Source: Facklamia sp050409585 (lineage in GTDB: Bacteria; Bacillota; Bacilli; Lactobacillales; Aerococcaceae). From it: a DNA stretch of 59,361 nt. The stretch spans positions 1-59,361 of the forward strand of contig NZ_JBNUPE010000012.1 in the NCBI RefSeq assembly GCF_050409585.1, in the 5' to 3' direction. Positions 49,892 through 58,137 of the stretch are shown here, in pieces. How positions within the stretch are numbered: position 1 is the stretch's first letter; every line of letters starts with the position of its first letter. The translations under genes and the position numbers were made by a program. The notes below the pieces were generated by a model. The model was given only the letters and a program-made list of their open reading frames with translations. It had not been told where the DNA came from and did no database searches.

Positions 49892-50449
49892 TTAGTCAAA
49901 AGAGACTTGAGGTGCTTGACGAGCAGCTTCTGGAGCTTCTAAATAAGTTTTCTCGCCAAATCCATGGACTCCCGCTACCACATTGTTAGGAAAAACTTGA
50001 ACCTTCTCATTATAGGTTTGTACACTTGAATTATAAAGTTGGCGAGAAACTGCAATCTTGTTTTCTGTATCTTCAAGTGATCTTTGTAATTCTTGAAAAT
50101 TAGCGTTCGCTTTTAGATCAGGATATTGTTCCGCTACGACAAGCAAACGTGATAATGCTGAAGTTAAGCTGTTAGATTTGCTATTGATCATTTCTGGACT
50201 TGCATCAGCAGGTAGATTAACTAACTGCTGACGCGCTTTGGTCACATTTTCTAGTGTTTGGCGTTCGTGCTCAGCATATCCTTTAACTGTTTCAACCACA
50301 TTCGGTATCAGATCGTTTCTTCTTTGAAGTTGAACGTCAATTTGACTAAAAGAACCTTCTACCCCGTTACGAGCTTTAATTAAATTGTTATAAACACCTA
50401 CCCAAAAAAGAGCGATTATACCTATTACACCTAACAAAATATACATAAA
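49892..50449 (-). CDS. lemA: LemA family protein
   Basis: A protein of about 185 residues with an N-terminal membrane helix (ILLGVIGIIALFWVGVYNNL) and a helical LemA domain (about 25-170). Hallmarks are VEGSFSQIDVQLQRRNDLIPN and YPDLKANANFQELQ (in part), then NNVVAGVHGF. Function is not settled. Three in-frame ATGs compete (50473, 50455, 50449); TAAGGA is best placed for 50449. A TATAAT lies just upstream. It stands alone without the htpX gene often found next to it. Confidence 0.9.
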   Translation of the reverse strand, partial: FMYILLGVIGIIALFWVGVYNNLIKARNGVEGSFSQIDVQLQRRNDLIPNVVETVKGYAEHERQTLENVTKARQQLVNLPADASPEMINSKSNSLTSALSRLLVVAEQYPDLKANANFQELQRSLEDTENKIAVSRQLYNSSVQTYNEKVQVFPNNVVAGVHGFGEKTYLEAPEAARQAPQVSFD

Positions 50450-50577
50450 CATATCCTTAGCACATCCTTTCATATAAATCTATTATAAGCGATTGCAATA
50501 AAAGAGTGAATATAAAGCTATTATCTTTAACACCTTAATATCAGCGAAAATGAAGAACCATTGTTTATTCTTAGACT

Positions 50578-51285
50578 TTAACGAGTCAATGAGGATGCCG
50601 CTTCTCTATCTAAGAGTACGTAAACATTCCGATGCTTTTGTAAAACACTAGCCGGTAAGTCTGATGTAATAGGGCCTTCAATCATACCTCGTACAGCTTG
50701 AGCCTTTTGACTACCAAAGGCCATAATTATTATTTTTTTAGCTTTTATAATAGCTCCCACACCCATCGTAATTGCTTTGGTAGGCGTTTCTTCTTTAGAA
50801 CCAAAAAAACGTTGATTATCATCAATTGTAGATTGCGTCAGACTCACTAGGGATGTGCCAGCTTCTAAATCGGACCCAGGTTCGTTAAACCCTATGTGGC
50901 CATTCGAACCCAAGCCTAATAGTTGCAAATCAACCGGATTGTCTTTAATTACTTGATCGTATCGAGCTAACTCAGCATCGATATCTTTAGCCTGTCCATT
51001 CGGAATAAAAGAGCCTTTAAAGGGTTTGTTTTTGAAGAGATGGTCATTCATATAGAAAGCATAACTTTGAGGATTCTCGTCATCTAATCCAACGTATTCA
51101 TCCAAATTAATTGCAACAGCCTGACTGAAGTCCATATCCGACTGACTTAAAAGCTCATATAATCTTTCCGGGGTCGATCCAGTCGCCATACCATATACAT
51201 CAGCCCCCTCTTGCTGACTAAGCTTGAATATTTCTAAAGCTCTTAATGATGCCTCTTCTGAACTGTTATAGATTTCAACTCTCAT
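50578..51285 (-). CDS. nagB: Glucosamine-6-phosphate deaminase
   Basis: A 235-residue enzyme converting GlcN-6-P to fructose-6-P and ammonia, opposing GlmS. Motifs GMATGSTPERLYELL, INLDEYVGLD, GLGSNGHIGFNEPGS and TMGVGAI are intact; the length is the short Firmicute form without an allosteric tail. AAGGAGG precedes ATG 51285. Its promoter region shares a 14-bp motif with the divergent 51469 gene. Confidence 0.96.
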   Translation of the reverse strand: MRVEIYNSSEEASLRALEIFKLSQQEGADVYGMATGSTPERLYELLSQSDMDFSQAVAINLDEYVGLDDENPQSYAFYMNDHLFKNKPFKGSFIPNGQAKDIDAELARYDQVIKDNPVDLQLLGLGSNGHIGFNEPGSDLEAGTSLVSLTQSTIDDNQRFFGSKEETPTKAITMGVGAIIKAKKIIIMAFGSQKAQAVRGMIEGPITSDLPASVLQKHRNVYVLLDREAASSLTR

Positions 51286-51316
51286 AATAAATCCTCCTTA
51301 AGTATTAGGCTTTTTT

Positions 51317-51338
51317 CTTTTAAATAGTTTATCATTAA
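51317..51338 (-). promoter_or_regulatory. nagB promoter with shared 14-bp motif
   Basis: On the minus strand TTGTTA, 16 nt, TAAACT preceded by TGA. The -10 lies inside TTAATGATAAACTA (51338-51325), repeated exactly in the opposite direction at 51421-51434. Confidence 0.6.
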
Positions 51339-51420
51339 ATATATATTTAACAAAGCAACATTAAATGACATTCTTCTCAAGCTGGCAACATTCAGGTAAC
51401 AAACCACATAAATTAAATAA

Positions 51421-51434
51421 TTAATGATAAACTA
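51421..51434 (+). promoter_or_regulatory. Second copy of the 14-bp motif, before the secreted Thr-rich gene
   Basis: TTAATGATAAACTA contains an extended -10 (TGA-TAAACT) about 35 nt before GTG 51469. No convincing -35 is seen. The other copy is at 51325-51338 in inverse orientation. Confidence 0.55.
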
Positions 51435-51468
51435 GTATTAACAAATCATTAGGGAGGAGAGCATAAAA

Positions 51469-52173
51469 GTGTGTGAGAAAAACAAGCTAAAATTAAACCA
51501 TTCAAAGACTATTCTATGCTTTATAATGTTGATGTGTTTTTTTATCATCAGCATCAAATCTCCCTATATTGAAACGCAAGCTTCAGGCTTCCACAGGCTA
51601 TCCAGTCCAGTTGAGACTAATCCCGTTAAAAACCCAAGCAACAAACAAACCACCAGCGTTGAAAAACCCGAGGGTGAATCAACAACTACCACCCAGGAAG
51701 TGATTGCTCCTACTCCACCGATTACTTTCGATCCGAATGAAAGTACTCAAACAAGTCGTCAAGCTAGTAAAGATGAGTCAACAATCACAAGCAATCAATT
51801 AACAACCGTCACTAACGATCAAGAAGATAATGATAATCGTAATCAAGAAAAAATAACGACAACTCAGGAAAAATCCGAAACCTCTGAGCTGTCCGAGCAA
51901 ACTACCACTTCTAAAGAAGTGGCCTTCGAAGCTGGTAAATTAACAGTTATTAAAAAAGATACCGTCCCATTGGCGTATATTCTCACTGAATTCGCCACCA
52001 CCCTTTATGAAAATTCCGATTTTATTCAATCAATCTATTATCAAGGGGCCTTTCTAATTCGCCATCTATTAATTATTCCCGATGCAGACATCTTGACATT
52101 ATTTGATCATAAAATTATTCGCTGGCTCAATCTTTATGCAGAGTATTTTATGCAAAATAAAACGACTCCATAA
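51469..52173 (+). CDS. Secreted Thr/Glu-rich protein, unknown function
   Basis: A 234-residue protein I do not recognise. A basic N-terminus and hydrophobic stretch (ILCFIMLMCFFIISI) act as signal peptide or anchor; cleavage may follow TQASG. Residues about 45-155 are low-complexity Thr/Ser/Glu/Gln (STTTTQEVIAP, EQTTTSKE), like an extended wall-spanning stalk. The last ~75 residues (from FEAGKLTVIKK) look folded, with hydrophobic helices and no LPXTG motif. The start is GTG 51469 with GGGAGGAG upstream. Confidence 0.7.
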   Translation: MCEKNKLKLNHSKTILCFIMLMCFFIISIKSPYIETQASGFHRLSSPVETNPVKNPSNKQTTSVEKPEGESTTTTQEVIAPTPPITFDPNESTQTSRQASKDESTITSNQLTTVTNDQEDNDNRNQEKITTTQEKSETSELSEQTTTSKEVAFEAGKLTVIKKDTVPLAYILTEFATTLYENSDFIQSIYYQGAFLIRHLLIIPDADILTLFDHKIIRWLNLYAEYFMQNKTTP

Positions 52174-52521
52174 TCCTTGAAGCGCTACTAAATAAAAGAA
52201 TATTTTTTCTTTTAACAGTTGATTTTAAAGGATTTTATTAGTATCTTATTTCTATTTTAAATAACCCTTATTGTCCATCTATTCCATTTTTTGATTATAT
52301 AAGATTTTCTTATTGTTTTAATAAGTTTTTCAAATGATTTCTCATTAAGTTTTAAAAAATTTATATCACAAAGCTTAATCTTATATGGTTAAGCTTCTTT
52401 TTATTAATAAAATATCATATAAAATTTTTAATACTCTAACTATACCAATCGGAATAAAATTAGTGTATAATATTGTTAAAATGATATATTGTAGGGAAGA
52501 TATAAAATAAGGAGGGTCGCT
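52174..52521. other. 348-bp AT-rich intergenic region
   Basis: No plausible gene. It is strongly A/T-rich with many oligo-T tracts. It contains a terminator-like hairpin (52371-52405) and, near its right end, a -10 TATAAT (about 52466) for the AraC-type gene. The tracts may give curved DNA (inference). Confidence 0.6.
52371..52405 (+). terminator. Terminator-like hairpin
   Basis: AAGCTTAA (52371-52378) and TTAAGCTT (52389-52396), 10-nt loop, then CTTTTTATT. It lies nearly 200 nt after the 51469-52173 gene. Confidence 0.65.
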
Positions 52522-53331
52522 ATGTATATTTCTAATATTAATTCAGCTTCTGTTAAACTAGACAGTATTCAATCCGAAAAAATCACATCCAGTCAAAGAT
52601 TCACAGTCCAATCTTCAGATAAATTGGTTTTAATTTATGTTCATAAAGGGGCAGCTGATTTCATCTCTGAAGAGAAAATAGGTGGTTTTAAGAAACGTGA
52701 TATCATCATCCTAAATCCTAACCATTCGATTGAAATCCAACCAATCCGTAAATTAGAATGGTTTCGTGTTGAAATTTCCGGAATTTTGTTTACTTCATCT
52801 GCTGAAATTGAATCAATGGATAATATTTTTATCGTTTGCGATCAATCGCAGACCATTAAAAATTACTTAGATCTTGCCCTTATCGAATATAAACAACCCT
52901 TTAGAGGGTCTGAACTTGTTTTAAGAAAACTAATTGAGTGTGTCATGGTTCATGTGCTGAGGCACCATGAACTGTCCATTAAAGACTCCTCTATTCAAGT
53001 GCGTCACCAAGAAATCGAAATAATCAAAAACTATATTCGTGAACATTTTTCTGAAAAAGTAACTCTTGAACAGCTTTCTGATATTGTTGATATCAATAAA
53101 TACTATATGATTAGACTGTTTAAACAACAAACAGGACTTTCTCCCATTGATTATCTAATTCATGTGCGACTGTCTGAAGCAGAAAAACTGTTAGCTCAAA
53201 CGTCTATTACGATTTCAAAAATTTCTGATATAGTTGGCTTTCATTCTCCTTCACACTTTTCAAAAACATTTAAGGAAAGTAATCATATGACCCCTTCAGC
53301 TTATCGACGAAAGTTTTCTAGTTTAGCTTAA
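52522..53331 (+). CDS. AraC-family transcriptional regulator
   Basis: A 269-residue regulator. The N-terminal part (1-150) is a cupin-like sensor region (FKKRDIIILNPNHSIEI); the C-terminal ~100 residues carry two helix-turn-helix motifs: LEQLSDIVDINKYYMIRLFKQ (in part), with LSPIDYLIHVRLSEAEKLL, and ISKISDIVGFHSPSHFSKTF with MTPSAYRR. Such proteins usually control sugar or stress genes. GGAGGG precedes ATG 52522. No sugar operon adjoins it; the nearest candidate targets are the Thr-rich gene and nagB. Confidence 0.9.
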   Translation: MYISNINSASVKLDSIQSEKITSSQRFTVQSSDKLVLIYVHKGAADFISEEKIGGFKKRDIIILNPNHSIEIQPIRKLEWFRVEISGILFTSSAEIESMDNIFIVCDQSQTIKNYLDLALIEYKQPFRGSELVLRKLIECVMVHVLRHHELSIKDSSIQVRHQEIEIIKNYIREHFSEKVTLEQLSDIVDINKYYMIRLFKQQTGLSPIDYLIHVRLSEAEKLLAQTSITISKISDIVGFHSPSHFSKTFKESNHMTPSAYRRKFSSLA

Positions 53332-53334
53332 TAA

Positions 53335-53380
53335 AACAAAGCGCTCCATGAAAATTCTATTTCATGAAGCGCTTATTTTA
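53335..53380. terminator. Bidirectional terminator
   Basis: AAGCGCT..ATGAAA (53339-53353) pairs with TTTCAT.AAGCGCTT (53360-53374), flanked by AAAACA and ATTTTATT; between the convergent araC-type gene and glmM. Confidence 0.88.
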
Positions 53381-54733
53381 TTCAATCCCTCTAACTTGGC
53401 GAATAACATCTGCAATTTTATGCACATACTTATCCACTAATTCGTCGGTCGGAGCTTCGGCCATTACTCGCAGTAATGGTTCCGTTCCACTTGGGCGAAC
53501 TAAAATTCTTCCTTCACCGGCCATTTCTTTTTCAACCGATTCAATGACTTGTTGAACTTTTGCTTCTTCTAAAACAGTATGTTTATCTCTAACTCGAACA
53601 TTGACTAACTTTTGCGGATAGATGATGACCTCTTCTGCTAATTCCGATAGTTTCTTCCCCGTTTCACTCATAACAGCCATTAATTGTACGGCTGTTAATA
53701 GACCGTCTCCTGTTGTGTTTAAATTTAAGAAAACGATATGTCCAGATTGTTCACCACCTAAGGTATAACCACCTTCACGCATAGCTTCTACAACATAGCG
53801 ATCTCCAACATTCGTTTTTATTGCAACCATTTCATTGGCTTCTAAAGCTTTATGGAAACCTATATTACTCATAACCGTTGAGACAATCGTATTATCATTT
53901 AATCGTCCTTTTTGCTTCAGATGATTTCCACAAATAAAGAGTATCTTATCTCCATCAACTAGATTTCCCTTTTCATCAACTGCAATTAAACGATCTCCAT
54001 CACCGTCAAAGGCTAATCCTAGATCCACTTCTTTTTCCTTAACTAGCTCTTGCAAAGCTTTTGGATGAGTTGATCCAACCTGATCATTAATGTTTATCCC
54101 ATTAGGTCGATCACCCATGGTGTAAAAATCAGTGTCTAAATCAGCAAATAACTGATTGATTAAGGGTGAAGTGGCTCCATTTGCCGCATCAATAGCGACA
54201 CTCAATCCACTTAATTCAACTGAAATAGTTGATTGTAAAAAGTTCAGGTATTTTATAGTTCCTTCATGGAATTCGTCTATTAAGCCTAAGCCTTCAGCGG
54301 CTGGTCGAGGCAAATTATCTTCTTCTGAATCTAGTAGTTCTTCTATTTCTTCTTCTTGCTGATCAGATAGTTTAAAACCATCGCTACCGAAAAATTTAAT
54401 CCCATTATCTTCTGCAGGATTATGTGAAGCAGAAATCATGATCCCCGCTACAGCATTTTGCGTTTTAGTTAAATAGGCTACGGCTGGAGTGGGTACAATT
54501 CCCAATTGCATCACTTCAATCCCAACTGACAAAAGACCTGCGGTTAAAGCAGCTTCTAGCATTTGTCCAGAAACACGTGTATCTCTTGCAACTAAGACTC
54601 TTGGTGTTTCAACAGATTCAGCGTGCTGTAAAAGAACATATCCTCCATATCGACCTAATTTGAATGCTAGTTCTGGACTTAATTCCTGATTAGCAACTCC
54701 TCTAACACCATCCGTTCCAAAAAATTTTCCCAT
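53378..54733 (-). CDS. glmM: Phosphoglucosamine mutase
   Basis: A 451-residue enzyme interconverting GlcN-6-P and GlcN-1-P for UDP-GlcNAc. The phospho-serine is S103 in SASHNPAEDNG; metal loop is AFDGDGDR; GGEQSGH binds sugar; RPSGTEPLLRVMAEA binds phosphate. AAAGGAG precedes ATG 54733. It is third in the cdaA-cdaR-glmM operon, a conserved unit in which GlmM can inhibit CdaA. Confidence 0.98.
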   Translation of the reverse strand: MGKFFGTDGVRGVANQELSPELAFKLGRYGGYVLLQHAESVETPRVLVARDTRVSGQMLEAALTAGLLSVGIEVMQLGIVPTPAVAYLTKTQNAVAGIMISASHNPAEDNGIKFFGSDGFKLSDQQEEEIEELLDSEEDNLPRPAAEGLGLIDEFHEGTIKYLNFLQSTISVELSGLSVAIDAANGATSPLINQLFADLDTDFYTMGDRPNGININDQVGSTHPKALQELVKEKEVDLGLAFDGDGDRLIAVDEKGNLVDGDKILFICGNHLKQKGRLNDNTIVSTVMSNIGFHKALEANEMVAIKTNVGDRYVVEAMREGGYTLGGEQSGHIVFLNLNTTGDGLLTAVQLMAVMSETGKKLSELAEEVIIYPQKLVNVRVRDKHTVLEEAKVQQVIESVEKEMAGEGRILVRPSGTEPLLRVMAEAPTDELVDKYVHKIADVIRQVRGIE

Positions 54734-54790
54734 TTTCTTCTCCTTTTTAAATCTTATAAGTGAGCTTTCTTAAATCTTTTCATTACGTTA

Positions 54791-55762
54791 CTATTGACTT
54801 AATTTCACTGGCTCGATTATAACTTCTACTTTAGCCTCATTGATACTCGCGCTCGAAATACCACTCGGTAAATTCAGTAACCCTATAACTTGACCTGATT
54901 CTGTCTGTTCGGAAACATCTACAACAAGTTCTACTTCTTTAATCGGATTAAGGATTTTCTGACTACCAAATAATGTGACTTTATCTTGACCAACAATGGA
55001 ATAACGATAATTATTTTTTGTATTATCTTCTCCTATAGCAGTAATTTTCAAAGGAAATTCTTTCGAGTTTTGGACAATGTTCACTTGTGCTTTAATATCC
55101 ATTGTTTCTGAGTTCACATCGAGAGGCTTTCCATCTTTGTCTAAAATTTGTAAGCGATAATTACCTGCAAAGGATTCTGCAACCGGTTGGTTAGAGCGAA
55201 TACTAATGCCCACAAAATCAATGGCATTAATGGCTCTTTGACTGCCTACTAATTTAACTTCTTTTGGATCAATATTAACAGACTCTACCTTAAAATCTGA
55301 TTCTAATTGAAGATCATCAAGTGAAACTTCAACAGCAACCGTCACGACTTTACGCTGTTGGACCTCTACTTTTACTTTAGAAGGCGAGATGGTATAAGTG
55401 ATTTCATCGGGTAAGCCGTCTATTAATAATAATAGTTCTCGATCACCAATTTGACCTTTAGAAATTTTCTCAGTTTGAACCATAATGTTTTCGCGTGTCA
55501 CTTGGTTCAAAATATTTTTAGGGCCGTCAAGACGAACGGTCACACTTTCTTTAAGATCACTAACGTAAATATCATCGGGATGATCGCCTAAATATAATGG
55601 CACATTATACAAAGTCTCCGATGTATTAAAACTAGAAGCTAATTGAGAATTCACGGCTGCATTACGGGCATTGTTTTCGTTAGTAACAAAAGTATAAATA
55701 AATAGAGCAAAAATTAATGAAATAATTCCCACAGCCCAGTTTTTTTCAAATATCTTATTCAT
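54791..55762 (-). CDS. cdaR: CdaA regulator CdaR (YbbR-domain protein)
   Basis: A 323-residue protein with one N-terminal membrane helix (WAVGIISLIFALFIYTFV) and three to four extracellular YbbR repeats (about 45-315), recognisable by VSDLKESVTVRLDGPKNIL and VKLVGSQRAINAI. It binds and modulates the membrane cyclase CdaA. Its ATG overlaps the end of cdaA by 8 nt (AATAATGAATAA), so translation is coupled. Confidence 0.95.
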   Translation of the reverse strand: MNKIFEKNWAVGIISLIFALFIYTFVTNENNARNAAVNSQLASSFNTSETLYNVPLYLGDHPDDIYVSDLKESVTVRLDGPKNILNQVTRENIMVQTEKISKGQIGDRELLLLIDGLPDEITYTISPSKVKVEVQQRKVVTVAVEVSLDDLQLESDFKVESVNIDPKEVKLVGSQRAINAIDFVGISIRSNQPVAESFAGNYRLQILDKDGKPLDVNSETMDIKAQVNIVQNSKEFPLKITAIGEDNTKNNYRYSIVGQDKVTLFGSQKILNPIKEVELVVDVSEQTESGQVIGLLNLPSGISSASINEAKVEVIIEPVKLSQ

Positions 55763-56618
55763 TATTTTTGCCTCCTTTACTTGAGCGCATCCTGTTAAAG
55801 AGGGTTTTAAACATATTAGAATCTTGACTTTTTGAGTCTTTTTTTTCTATCTCTGTATAAAGATATTTGTTAAGCAAATCATGTAGTTCTTCTTTATCTA
55901 GATCACGATGTAAAAAATCATTCTTTACAATACTAATTGCGCCCGTTTCTTCGGATACTATTAATGTCAAAGCATCTGTTTTCTCTCCCAGTCCAATTGC
56001 CGCCCGGTGCCTTGTTCCTAATTCCTTAGGAATTAATTTACTTTCCGAAAGCGGTAAATAACAAGAGGCAGACGCAATTCTAAAGTCATTGATAATGACT
56101 GCTCCATCATGCAAAGGCGTGTTGGGAATAAAGATATTGATTAATAATTGACTAGAAATTTCAGAATCTAATGTTGTCCCAGTACTAATATATTCTTCTA
56201 AAGAATCTTCACCTTCAATAGAAATGAGCGCTCCAATTTTACGCTTTGACATATAGAGTAAGGATTTTTTTAAATCCTCAATTAACTCTTCACTCGGATT
56301 TCTTGAAGATTGTCTATTTCTAAAAAGGATTTTCCCTAAACTTTCTAACGCTTTTCGCAATTCAGCTTGGAATAAAATAATAAGGGCGACTACTCCCCAT
56401 GAAATAACTTGCCCCAATAGCCAATCGATTGTTTGTAAACCAATTCCTTGACTTACAAATTTGGCAAAAATAATTAAGCCTATTCCTTGCAAAAGATTCA
56501 TTGCCCGAGATTGTTTAGCATAGCCTATTAATCGATAAATAATGAACCAGACAATGAAAATATCCAGTAAACTCACAAATGGATGGTTGCCTAGGAACTG
56601 ATTGAGCCACTCTAGCAT
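55755..56618 (-). CDS. cdaA: Diadenylate cyclase CdaA
   Basis: A 287-residue membrane enzyme that makes c-di-AMP from two ATP. Three N-terminal membrane helices (about 12-90) are followed by the DAC domain with TPLHDGAVI and GTRHRAAIG, the catalytic DGA and RHR motifs. A charged tail follows. I choose ATG 56618 with AGGTG 5 nt upstream; a TTG at 56636 is rejected. First gene of cdaA-cdaR-glmM, which links c-di-AMP to wall precursor supply. A -10-like TAAAAT lies in the inverted repeat just upstream. Confidence 0.97.
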   Translation of the reverse strand: MLEWLNQFLGNHPFVSLLDIFIVWFIIYRLIGYAKQSRAMNLLQGIGLIIFAKFVSQGIGLQTIDWLLGQVISWGVVALIILFQAELRKALESLGKILFRNRQSSRNPSEELIEDLKKSLLYMSKRKIGALISIEGEDSLEEYISTGTTLDSEISSQLLINIFIPNTPLHDGAVIINDFRIASASCYLPLSESKLIPKELGTRHRAAIGLGEKTDALTLIVSEETGAISIVKNDFLHRDLDKEELHDLLNKYLYTEIEKKDSKSQDSNMFKTLFNRMRSSKGGKNNE

Positions 56619-56646
56619 CCTTTCACCTACTTTCAACTTAATTACT

Positions 56647-56680
56647 ATTTTACCATAGTCTCATTAACCCATGGTAAAAT
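56647..56680. repeat. Perfect 10-bp inverted repeat between yidD and cdaA
   Basis: ATTTTACCAT (56647-56656) and ATGGTAAAAT (56671-56680), 14-nt loop, ending exactly at the yidD stop. On the minus strand the left arm contains the cdaA -10 candidate (TGG-TAAAAT). It may be a regulator site or a weak terminator. Confidence 0.7.
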
Positions 56681-56926
56681 TTATTTATTGACCCGCTGCC
56701 TTCTTAAAGTAAAATGATCCGGTATAGGATCTAATCCTCCTTCACGGAAGGGGTGACATCTTAAAATACGTGCTAAACCCATTAAAGAACCTTTAAGTGC
56801 TCCAAACCGCTCAATCGCTTGAATGGTATAACTTGAACAAGTTGGTGAATAGCGACACGAAGGAGGCGTTAAGGGGGAGATGTATTTTTGGTAGAATCTT
56901 ATCATTCTAATAAATATCTTTTGCAT
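56681..56926 (-). CDS. yidD: Membrane protein insertion efficiency factor YidD
   Basis: An 81-residue small basic protein. Hallmarks: RFYQKYISPLTPPSCRYSPT, CSSYTIQAIERFG, LRCHPFREGGLDPIP. It is thought to assist YidC-dependent membrane insertion. GGAGG precedes ATG 56926. It is not next to rnpA/yidC as in many genomes, so this is the separate-locus arrangement. Confidence 0.95.
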   Translation of the reverse strand: MQKIFIRMIRFYQKYISPLTPPSCRYSPTCSSYTIQAIERFGALKGSLMGLARILRCHPFREGGLDPIPDHFTLRRQRVNK

Positions 56927-57006
56927 TTTTTACCTCCAATCATTACAATAACCATTTTCTTCTATTATAATAGTTTATGTAGAAGTTACCAAGTAGGAGG
57001 AAAAAT

Positions 57007-58089
57007 ATGAACAAATTAGCTACAAAAAAACTACTAGACGCTATGCAGAAAAAAGATATCTCACAATTTTTAATATCTGACCCCTCTACAATTGATTATT
57101 TAGTAGGATACCATACAGATCCTGGTGAAAGACTTTTATTATTGTCAATTAAGCGTAATGGACAAATGCAACTGATTCTTAACCAATTATTCCCTACTTT
57201 TAAGGAAAAAGATAATCTAGCTATTAAATATTATAATGATGGAGAACCCATTATTAGAGAATTAGCTGAAGCTTTAGAGGCTGGTAATATCGGTATTGAT
57301 AAAAACTGGCCAAGTCATTTTTTAATTCACTTGATGAAACAACATCCTAATGCTGAATATGTAAATGGAAGTCCCTTAGTGGATAAAATTCGTGCTATCA
57401 AATCAAAAGAAGAAATTGATATCATGCGGGAAGCATCACATCGGAACGATCAAGTCATGCAAGCACTGATTAAAAAGATAGATGCAACCACTAGTGAAAA
57501 TGAAATAAAAGAACAACTAGCTTCATTATATAAAGAGTACGAATGCGACGGCTTTTCATTTGAACCGATTATTGCCTATGGACCCCATGGTGCTGACCCC
57601 CATCATAGTACCGATGATAGTTTACCTCAAGTGGGACAAAATATCATCATTGATATTGGATCAAGTTATAAAGGATATTGTTCAGATATGACTCGAACTG
57701 TCTTTTTTGGCGAAGTGTCCGATAAGCATAAAGAAATCTATCAAACTGTTTTAAAAGCGAACGAAGAGGCTATCAAACAGGTAAAACCAGGGGTGTCATT
57801 TGCATCCATTGACTTAACCGCAAGAAAAATCATCGAAGATGCGGGCTATGGTGAATACTTCACTCACCGCACCGGACATTTTATTGGTAGAGACGTCCAT
57901 GAATATGGGGATGTTAGCCAACATAATCATAATAAAGTAGAAGTGGGAAATGTTTTTTCAATTGAGCCCGGTATCTATCTTCCAGGTGAAATGGGCGTAC
58001 GCATAGAAGACCTAGTTGTCGTTACAGAAACAGGCTGTGAAGTCATCAACTTAGCGAATAAAGAACTAACCATTCTGCCTAACAAATAA
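57007..58089 (+). CDS. M24 family Xaa-Pro peptidase
   Basis: A 360-residue proline-specific peptidase. N-terminal creatinase-like domain (1-125), then the pita-bread catalytic domain with metal ligands: two Asp in DIGSSYKGYCSDMTRT, His in HRTGHFIGRDVHE, and Glu in SIEPGIYLPG and GVRIEDLV. This is the PepQ (Xaa-Pro dipeptidase)/aminopeptidase P-like group; the two cannot be separated with certainty. GTAGGAGG precedes ATG 57007, with TATAAT about 35 nt further upstream. Soluble; role in peptide use. Confidence 0.93.
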   Translation: MNKLATKKLLDAMQKKDISQFLISDPSTIDYLVGYHTDPGERLLLLSIKRNGQMQLILNQLFPTFKEKDNLAIKYYNDGEPIIRELAEALEAGNIGIDKNWPSHFLIHLMKQHPNAEYVNGSPLVDKIRAIKSKEEIDIMREASHRNDQVMQALIKKIDATTSENEIKEQLASLYKEYECDGFSFEPIIAYGPHGADPHHSTDDSLPQVGQNIIIDIGSSYKGYCSDMTRTVFFGEVSDKHKEIYQTVLKANEEAIKQVKPGVSFASIDLTARKIIEDAGYGEYFTHRTGHFIGRDVHEYGDVSQHNHNKVEVGNVFSIEPGIYLPGEMGVRIEDLVVVTETGCEVINLANKELTILPNK

Positions 58090-58094
58090 AAAAT

Positions 58095-58132
58095 AACCCT
58101 TGTGGCTAATGTAAGCTGCAAGGGTTTCTTAA
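58095..58132. terminator. Bidirectional terminator
   Basis: AACCCTTGTGGCT (58095-58107) with AGCTGCAAGGGTT (58114-58126), one mismatch, 6-nt loop; convergent genes on both sides. Confidence 0.88.
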
Positions 58133-58137
58133 TTTTT

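Noticed and set aside
51355..51392. Direct repeat GCAACATT (51355-51362 and 51385-51392)
   Set aside because: Only 8 bp, in AT-rich DNA, with no link to promoter elements.
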